A stretch of 64,000 bases of DNA from Acheta domesticus (taxonomy: Eukaryota > Arthropoda > Insecta > Orthoptera > Gryllidae), in assembly GCA_031308135.1 (NCBI GenBank), contig JAHLJT010000631.1:261038925-261102924 (forward strand), in the 5' to 3' direction. The position numbers and the translations under genes were made by a program. Positions 39,926 through 50,320 of this stretch are shown one piece after another. The notes under the pieces were generated by a model. That model searched no databases. It worked only from the letters and a program-made list of their open reading frames with translations, and had not been told where the DNA came from. Numbering within the stretch: position 1 is the stretch's first letter; each line of letters starts with the position of its first letter.

Positions 39926-42900
39926 ATGCAAGCTTTTAAGCTGTTATTGGCATATTCTATAGTCTTCAAACTGTTGACTGGGGCATCATGTTTTTTCATC
40001 ACAGAATGGATGAAAGACAGTGTTAACAAAATGAGTAATTCTATACAGGAAAACTATTGTTATTATTTGAGGTGCTGTGATCGAGAATGGTCTAGAAAAC
40101 ACTTTTCAGGTAAGTTGGCATGCACATTGAATTATGACTTCAGATATTTTTGAAAATGAAAAGTTTTTCTTTTGTATTCAGATCTACACAATGCTCTAGT
40201 CCAAAAGGTTTATGGACAGAATATTATGACAGAAATTGTTGTCCCAGCTTTGCAAGGGCATCTTATGCCTAATACTCCAAGAGGAAAAGCTTTAGCTATA
40301 AGTTTTCATGGAAGGCCTGGGATAGGGAAGAATTATGTTACCACATTTATTCAAGATATTTTATTTTCTAAGAAAACTCACAACCACAACGTTCATTTTT
40401 TCACTGGTAGGATTCATTTTCCATTGGAACATCATGTTCCTTCTTATAGGGTAAGTATGTGTGGAAACATAATTTGGTATGTTTAGATGTTGAAGTTCTA
40501 CAAACCTTAGTGGGTTGAACCTAGTTTAATATGCCATGTAGTGTAGTAAATTGGAAACTTTTATTGACCTGACTATTTTTTAACATTATGGCCCCCCCTT
40601 TTTTTTTTTTTGTTTGTCATACATTTTTGATTTTTAACATATGATATATATCTGCAATGAAAGATTTGAAAGATTCTTTATGCATTACATACTGAAGTAA
40701 GAACTGAATCTTTAAATGAACAAGTTGGCATTAAAGGTTTTGTAGAACACTGACACTACTCTGCATTTACTGCAGAATTTGGTGGCATTATCTTTGAACA
40801 GGCAACATACCTTTCAGGATTATGACCAAGAAATAAGACAGATTTTGTTGAAAGTGTTTACTTTAGTTATTTTGGAATGAATCTGGGAGGCAGACAAATA
40901 GTGAAAACTATATAATCTGATACGTGTGTCCAGGAGATTTAAGATTGTGGTCTAATGATCGAAAGTTTTCAGATTTGAGGTCCAAGTAATATAATGGCTA
41001 CTAAAAAAAAGTTCCCAAGGTTAAGGGTTGTATTTTGGGGTGTAACATGAGGGTACACCTTGTATTTACCATCTGCTTATTGATAAAAATTACCAGAAAA
41101 AATTAATAGAGTTTGGCCTGTATTTTCTACAAGACTGCCTACTTTCTTCAATCCCGAGTTTTTTTTCAAAGGAGCATACATTGCTGTAAGGCAGCAGTAT
41201 TCTGTGGTCCAGGGTATTAGAAACCTAAGTTAGTTGTATGTAAGAAAATTCTGATCATTGCAAGAGCTGGGGTAGACTTAATTTTCTTCTTTGATCATTT
41301 CAGAACACTTATCTGTCTGTGCTCAAGATTAGTTTTATTATACGTCAGATTTTTAAGAATTTGAGTTTCCATGATTCAAATAGGCTCAAGCCGTGTTAAC
41401 AGTGCAAGGGAAATGGAAATACGTATCTATAGTTATGCATTTTATTATTGTTTATTAGATAAATACAATTGTTCAATCCTATTGCGTGTACAATTTTGTT
41501 TTGAATAAGGCCTAATTTTAAGGTTCATTATAATATATTCGGCACAAAAACAAATGAAAAGATTACCCTGACTGGATAAACTGAATGTGGAGAACCCAGT
41601 TCTCTTCCTGATGTTGAAGAATGGCTGACTGCTAGCCTTGCTAAGTAAAATGAGGCTTCATTGAATTTAAGAATGAACACAATGGTTTAAAACATTTGAA
41701 AACTTCGTAATGTCATTAATAGAGACCGGATTTTTATGCAATTACATATTTTTTTTGTCTTTCTATTTACCGTTCTCAAATTTGAAATCTTGGTGAATTG
41801 TTGCCGTCCTAACACAATATCAATTTTTTGCCTAATATATTTTTACATATTTGGTACTGTATTACATATTTTACATATTTTGGTATTTTCACAAAATATG
41901 TTTTTATTCAATCAATTTTCTCCAATTTTAGTGCACATTTTTTACGAAAAGAAGTATTTTCAAGAAAATCAGCATTTTTTTACATTTATTATTGCGTGCT
42001 ATCTACTCCAGATACCTTATGTGAAGATGCGTGATGTTCTCACAGTCCGGGCCACCTGCTTCAGTTACCTCCATGGTGGGAAATGCGCGATAGGCTTCAT
42101 TTTCACTTTAAGGTGACCATTAACCTTAATTTTGAAGAAACATTGCTCATCGCCAACGTGTAAGACTACAATAAAAGCACTAAACGCTGCAGTGATTATT
42201 TGCTGGTTGTAGGTATCGCCAATTTGTACGATGTCTTCTATTGCATCTAGTCTGGCTGCAAAACTACAGTCCTGTATAGCAATAGATAAAACTTTACTAC
42301 TGAAGTAAACGTTGTATGGTGCATGATTATTTTTAAAACATTTTTATTATTTTAAAAATTTGTTTAGGAATATTTTTCAATGTAATTTCATATTATGTAA
42401 ATGTACTTTATAGTAAGTGAATTTTAATATTACATATTATATCTGATTTTACATATTTATTACATATTCTTACTGTTTTCATTACATTTGTATGTATATT
42501 GAAGTTTAATACTACATATTTTTCCGGTCTCCAGTCATTAAAAGAAGTAAGCTAGGATAAAAAATTGACTTTGCTTATGAAGCAAATAGTTCCCTCAATC
42601 AGCGTGTGTGTGAGTGGAGTTAAAACGTATAAAGAAGCTTTAGAAATTTTGCTTAACTACATTTCAGTGCCAAATGTAGGTGAGAATTGTCTAGCCTGAT
42701 CAGTCAAGCATCGATATCTCACATCCAATATTGAAAATTGGGAAAAAAGTTATATTTTTACAAAGGGCATTGGTTTGTTTCTTCAGCATTGAAGTATTGC
42801 CTGTTGAAGGACACATCTTTCACTTCAGACCACAGCACTATATTTCGATAGTAATTTTGTCTAATCTATATCAAGAATGAATAACTAAGAATGGAAATTT

Positions 42901-44941
42901 TTGCAAGATATACTTGCAGCATGCCATCACCTCACAGGCTCTAGAACACTAGATCAGTATGTTCTGATGTTAAAGCAACTTTATAAAGATTAAAAGTTCA
43001 CGAGCATTAAAACATAAAACCGAGATGATAATTTTTGTGTTGCATTTTTTAATGGACTTTAGAAATCCGTATTCATTGGAAATTATTCAAGAATTCTACA
43101 TTAACTTTATAAAATGTTTATGATCAACCCTGACCTCTTGAAATTGCACTAGATCAAGCAAAAAGCATATAAAAGTTTGAGCTTTCTCATAATTCCATTA
43201 ATAAAAAATCTCTTCAAAATAATATAATTTCCACTGAATCTTCATATTAATCTGCAACTACACCTACATTGAGCCTTGATATTCATCCTCATACAAATGC
43301 TAGTAATGTTAATTGCTTAAAATGTGGAAAATTAAGACATTTTTGGAAAGTGTGTCAAACTTCGTCAAAGATTTCGGTTGAATGTAATAAACGAAATCCT
43401 GCTGCGTTATACCGTCTCTGCCGCTGCTATGTCTCTGCCTTCAAAGCAACTGTTGGCATTAGAGTCAGTGAAAACTAAGCATATATTGTAGTTATTATTG
43501 GAAGTTCTTCGAGATTTATTAGTGTCCACGAAGAGTCACAAAATTCCAATTACTTCCTTTACTGTGAAAGTTTCCACGGCTTGTATTTTGCCAGTCAGTC
43601 AGTGTACTAATGCATCTCTGGAAAATATGGATCTCTTTTTAGTTAATCCTCAGCTTTGTGTTTGATGAGTAATGGGTCATGATGTCAAAAACATATTCCT
43701 GTGTAAAACTTCACTTTGGTAGATGACGATCTTTGCGTGCAATTTGTTGTTTAACTTCAACCACTGTACCTCCTGTTTCAGTACTTACTAATTTAACATC
43801 CAATATTCAACATAATAGTGATAAAATCCAGAAGATTTTTCCAAAGAAAATAAAATATTTAATAATAAAGAAATTCAGGTCCTACTTTCTCCAGGTATAA
43901 TTGAAGAAAGCGTCCTTGGAAGGGTCAAGTTATAAGTACTAAAAATAATAATAATAATAATTACAAAAAGCGAATGTGTATAGATACTGTAATTAATATA
44001 TTAAATTAATTAATTTTATCAACTAATTAATAAATTTACTCAATTGGATGCTTGTGCTTTACCAAAAAACTTGACAATACAGTCGCCCAATATAAATGGT
44101 CATTTGGATGGATTTAAAGAGAGTTCATCATCAACTTTTGATTTGTGAGGTTGACAAACAACTCACTGTGTTTGAGGCCTGTAGGCATTTTTAACAGGTG
44201 TTTTTACTTTCCTGCCTTACAAATACTTCGTAAGAAAAAGTTTTGTAATCGTGCGCCGGAAAACTGCGAATTTTCACCAGAAAAACATATAGCTGGGGCC
44301 ATGTAACAAAAAAGTGGATAAATCCTGTTGCTAAATTAAAAAAAAAAAATCCTCTAACTCGTGGTGTAGCCAAAATCCATGTTTTGTTGCTTCTTGATAC
44401 CGAAAAATCGATTGATGGTAAAACGTCCGCCCGTGGTGAACGCTAGCGCCTAAACCAGTGTTATCAAGGGCGATGCCACGAGCGGAAGTCCGTGGCACGA
44501 GTGCCATAACGAAATCACTCCGCTAGTAGTTCATTATCCCGCCACCATAGACAACGCCATTCCTATTAAACGGCGGGTTACTGCTAATATACTGCGATTT
44601 TTCTAAGAGCGACCCTCAAGGCCACTCAAATCCCATCTTCGCGATGGAATATGTCACGGCATTTGGCGTCTTTTCTCGGTCTTGCCGGTAGAAGTCGCAT
44701 GATCGCAAGCACTGCTTCATACGGTCGCGATCGTGCGAAATCTAGCGGAACGACTGAGAAAGACCGATATTTTAATTATTGAAACCGATATTTTAATTTT
44801 GGCGGGTACTTTACATGAAGCCTTTCAGACATTTTCAAAATGACTCCAAAATTTTGATAAAATGTTGAATAGTGCGAAGGACGTTTAAGAGAATGATGCC
44901 GGTATCATTTACGTTGATATTCCCAATTTTTCGAAAATTGC

Positions 44942-44972
<31 letters not shown>

Positions 44973-47900
44973 CAGAATTGAAGATAGAGATTTTTGCATC
45001 AGACAAAGTCGGTTGTACAAAATTAGCACTTTAAAAATGTCATCTACAATTTTTTGATAGAACAATTAGTTTTTGCATTAATTGCGCTTGAAATTTACCA
45101 AAGTTTTGTTTCTAAAAACCGCTCCAAATTCTTTCTTTAAATTTTCTTCACGTGTGTAATAAGGGACTGTAAAAAGTATGGTGCTAGTCATATTTCCGGG
45201 TATTGCTTGGTTTTTCGAAAATTTCAAAAAAATTTTTTTTTAAATACGAAATTGTAGATAGAGATTGCGTAACTAGTGCTGCTTCAGAATGGCACAGGCT
45301 TTCCCGTATTATTTTCTATTTCCTTTAGTCTCGGCTACCTATTGGGACTTGCCATATTCTCTTGCCATCGGCCATCTATCGTCGTCCAAAGTATATTTTT
45401 TGACGTTGTCTTAATTTTTCAGTTTCTTTATAGTACAACGAATATATTGTTTAAGAATATTAAAGAACAGTAAAACCTCGTTCTAAATGGCAATTTTTTT
45501 GAAAAATTGGGAGTCGTTTTAGGAATACTGTAAATTCGAAATTTGAAGCTCTTTTTCACAGGCAATTTTTGAGTTTTCGAGAAACATCATTACAAGTAAT
45601 TTGAAGCTCTAACTCACAGATACAATCGTGTTTGCAAATTGCTGGAAATGTGTCTATTAACGGTATGAAAGATCTTAAAAAAAATACATGTTTACAATTT
45701 TTGAAAAAACGTAGCCCAAAATTACGTTGTATTGAAGAGTGCAAATTTGCACTATTCGAAAAGTTCGAAGAAAAAATTTGGAGCCATTTATAAGGAGCGT
45801 TTCTGAATAAGCTTTTGAGCGTTTCTGAAAATGCGGAATATTGAGCTAGTTTTCACAGGAAACGGTTAAGTTTTCGAGAAACTTTATATGACATTATTTA
45901 AAGCACATGTATTCATAAATATATTAATGTAAACCAATTGACGCTAATGTAATTGACGACGTGAAATACAAGTAAAAAATCCATTTTTGTAATTTTTGAA
46001 AAAACAAAAGAATAGAGCAATACGGCACTTATCTCATTGAGTACATTAGGCACTATCCTTACCAAAAGTTTAAAGAAAAATTTTGGAGCCGTTTTTGAGA
46101 AAATCTTGTTTCTGTAATTTTTGTGAATTGCACATATTGCACGCAATATTCCGCGAAAACTACTAAAATGTTAAAAAAATATACCTGACCTTAATGAAAG
46201 ATGATAGTATTTTATTTGAAGAAAAAATCTCTTTAATTTTGTAGTTGTAGATGATGCCAGAAAAATCGAACTTTTGCAATTTTCGAAAATATAGAGTTAA
46301 CCATGAAAATCGGACCTGTGCCACCTTTTTGTTAGTTAATGTTCAGGTGGCTTCATGTAAAGTACCCCCAAATTTTGAAGAACGTTTTTCAAAATCGCGG
46401 CGCCTCGAGTGGAACCAGATCGATCGGGGAAAAATCATTTATGGTGAATTTGTATGTATGGTTTAGGCGCTGGTGTTGTTCACAGACTGATAGAAGGACG
46501 GACGTAAGCTTTCAATTGGTTTATTTGATATCAAGGACCCACAAAACAGGAATTTTTGGGCAGCTACATAACTTCCCTTACACTACGTGTACGAAAAAGT
46601 CATAAGGGTCGGCAAATAAATAAACTAATGGTGCTATAGAATGGCACAGACTTTCTCGCAGAACTTAGTTGTATTATATCTTTGATCTGAACTACGTTTC
46701 CGGCTATGAATGATTCTCTTCCCAGGTACCTTCTTTGGTCGCCCCAAGGACATTCTTTTCAAATTTTCCCCATTTTTAGGCTTCCTATTGCCAGAAATGA
46801 AACAACCATTCACTTAATAATAAATACCATGTATTACCCGGGTGGCCGAGGTGGCTAATTGACGAGCACGGACTCACCTCGGAGGCAAGTTTCGCTTGTT
46901 CGAGACTTGGCGGGGGACTATTATTTGTCACAATTCTCTGTTGTCGCAGGAAGTAATTGAGAATTCTAGAAACTTTATTGGAAACTGTTCGAAGCAATTT
47001 TGATCACAAATAGAATTGCAATAAATTAACTGGAAATGTCTGTATGTGATTTTCGAATTTTCAACTTTTTAACAATTTTTAACAACTTTTCTTGGATTTG
47101 TAAAACGCTGTACCTTCAAATCTGTCGTTTTCCTATCACGCATTTACCATTTTATGCCTCTGTTCGATTCCGTCTCATACGGCGCTTGTGTGGCGTAGTG
47201 TTATAAGTGCCGGCACGTTAATGTTGAGGATCTGAGTTCGGGTCTCGGAGCGGAAAATATTTGCGGGATGAAAACACTTTTGCTAGTTTACTTAAAAGTA
47301 TAATTTAGAAACAATGCAGCAAAGTATGTGCTTTGGTAGCGTCAGTATTTAAATTTCAATGAAACAGCAAAAAATATATATCTTGTCCCACTTTTAATTT
47401 TTTTTTCATGAATTGGGTATTTACCTTCTATGCCTCTGCCCGAGTTCGATCCATACCGCCACGTCACTCGCGGTCTCCGCGAATGACAGTGAAGGTGGGT
47501 CGCCTTACCTTCCAGCTAGCTCAGGTGGCAGAAAGGTGGCCTGAAAGAAATGGGATGGCGAGTGGACGTTGTTTCAGCAAGAAAGAACATATCTGAATGA
47601 GGTTAACGTAAAAAAATTAATGATTCAAAAAGAGATTAACCTAGATTTACACTACCATGCACGAGCTCGTGAGTTTTCCCCGTAATGCAAACCAAAATAA
47701 GCGAAACAAGAGAAATTAAAATTAGATTATTACAATCAACAACAGACAAAATGCATTACACAAAAAAATCTATGACTAATTTTATTAACGGCCAATGCGC
47801 GGCCTGAAATATTTCCTTCCCTGCTTGTTTTGAGCTAACTGCAAAAGTTCATTCCGTAGCGCCTTAGGGGCATTTGAGCGCTTTCGGCGAAGCTCTCGTA

Positions 47901-50274
47901 CACATCACCGTCTGGAGGTTTTCGTGGTCATTGCCCCATTCCGCGGGGCGTCTCAGAAAGGGGGGGGGCGCTTCTCCCGAGCGGTCCGCGTGCTTATGCC
48001 AAAGATAGACTAATAAAACTATTTCAACAAAACGTCTTCAACACAACGTCTACTTCAACAAAATCAATTGTTTTGGTTCACTGAATCGTGGCCAAGCACG
48101 GCACATTAAATAATTTGAACCGATAAAACTATGGTTCAGAAAATTGATCAAGTCCGAAAGAGAAACTTTCTCTTGAAAAGTCTCGCCACAAAATAAATCA
48201 AGTGAAGACCCCGAAGGGCAGTCACAGAGTGCCTTAACGAAGTCTTATTAACAAGCGCCTCAGTCGAAAATCGAAAGCAGAGCGATACCCAGCGAAAAGC
48301 CGAAAACAGAATGCTACTCAGTCACTAGTCGCAAGCGGAATGCCCTTCGGATGTTACTTTCTTTCTGCTCGCTGCCTCGGTCCCCCTCCAAAAAATCTCT
48401 TAAGTTCGAGAATGTTCTACTACAATTTTGAACCCGTTCGGTGATAGGCCACAGGAAATTACGCAGTGAAATTGCTTCGTCCAATCGCTGAAGGCGTTTG
48501 AACAGGGATCCTTAATGGAAAATTTCCAGTATCTTCTGTCTTACATTGTTTACTTGGACGCACGTGCAAGCCTAGACATGCGTGGAAGTGGGCCAGGGCA
48601 AGCCTAATTTTTGTTGACATCCACTGGGTGGCGGCCCAGGGGCTGGAAGGGGGTGGGTGCGTTCTCTTAAGGAACGCTTCCCGGAAGAGAAACACGCGGA
48701 GGTGGAGGCGGGTACAAAGAACGGGGGCGGCGGTGGAGGAGGCGCAGCTGCGCATGTCGAATTAGAGCAGGGGGAGTCCCGCCAAAAATTCCCCGGCGCC
48801 AGCAGAGGCGCCTTTCGCAGATTATTGCCAGAGAAATGTAGAAATTAATGCTAATTTAATGAAGTTGATATTCGGTAACGCTACAATGCGGCACTTGTGT
48901 GTCGTTGTGGTGTGAGTGCCGGTACGTTGACTCGATCTGTTCGCGGAGCGGAAAAAAGTTTGCTTGTTGAAAACATTTTTGCCGGTTTATGTAGTAGTGT
49001 AATAGCATTTAGGAGCATTTAGGAACAGTGCGAGAAAGTATGTGCTTTGGTATCACCACTAGTTTATTATTATTTAGTTCCCCCTCCTCTTCCTCCTCCT
49101 TTGTCCTCTTCTAAATCATCTTCCTCTTTCTTTCCTTGAGTAAGAAAGAAAATCTTACCCAGACATTCACTCATTTCACTTTTTTGGATGTAACAATATA
49201 TGTGGACGAAATCTTGCCGAACATGATTGAAATCTTAAATTATTTCTTGAGGTAACTAAAATAATGCAAACTCGCTCTTAATGATACAAAAAAATACCAT
49301 CGCAGAATCCTGAAAAAGGCTTTTATATTTTACAATTGAGGATAATACAAAAAAAACATGATTCAGAATGCCTGAACCCATTATTGACCGAATTACTTGT
49401 ATGAGGAAAAAATTTTAATTTTCGAAAAATCAGGCATTTCAACGAACTTGCACCAAACTCTCAAACGTCCTTCACGCTAAGGTCCAAATTGAATTAGAAA
49501 ATTTTATTTCATTTCTAAGAAAAAAATGATTGAAAGAAATAAAACTTGCTTGTGTTTGACACAAAATTTCGCAAAAAATGCTCATATTTTCGAAAAATTG
49601 AACATTGAATTATTTCAAGATTGTTGTGGTGAACATATTTCATTACGAAAAGGTGTATCTTCATAATTGTAGTTGTAGGAAGATGCTGAAAAAAAATAAT
49701 TTTTGCAATTTTTCAAAAATCAGAACTTTTTACTGGAATGAGATCTCCACCATTCTCTTTAGCGTCCTATACGCTATCCGATTTAATCAAAATTGTTGGT
49801 AAGGTTTTTGAGAAAAAATTGTTTAAAGTTTTTAAAATGTCTATATTTTTTTTACAGGAAGCCGCCGAAAAGTGTTGAATGTTTGCAATTTTTTGAAAAA
49901 TCAGGCTTTTTAATGAACAGGAGACCTGTTCCTTTTCTTAAACGTCCGCCACACTATCCAATAACGCAGTTTAATAAAAGACGTTTGAACTTTTTTTTAT
50001 TATTTTTATTTTTTTAAATGCCCCAGGGAAAATACTTTGGGTAAAGTATCCACCTCCCCCAAAAAATTAAAATTTCGGTTTCAAATTTTAGGGGCCGCGA
50101 CGTCAGCCAGATCGATTGGGGATTATGTTTCCGAGAAAATTAGATGAACAGTTTAGGCGCTAGCATTGTTCACAAACGTTTTGCCTTTAACAGATTTTTC
50201 TGTAACACCCACGAAACATGGATTCTTGTTACACCTCGTGTTAGACTTTCTATTTATTCTTCTTCTTCTTCTTC

Positions 50275-50320
<46 letters not shown>

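Noticed and set aside
41736..42116. 126-codon plus-strand Phe/Ile-rich frame
   Set aside because: It lies in the low-complexity TTACATATTT region of the hAT element and has no domain; it is a compositional artefact.
46835..46925. Functional tRNA Ser/Leu gene
   Set aside because: A and B box similarity is present, but the acceptor and T stems do not pair, and similar fragments nearby show a SINE origin.
48657..48848. Gly-rich 63-codon frame and its antisense partner
   Set aside because: It is a GC-rich low-complexity stretch (GGCGGTGGAGGAGG) inside a repeat block, with no motif or splice support.
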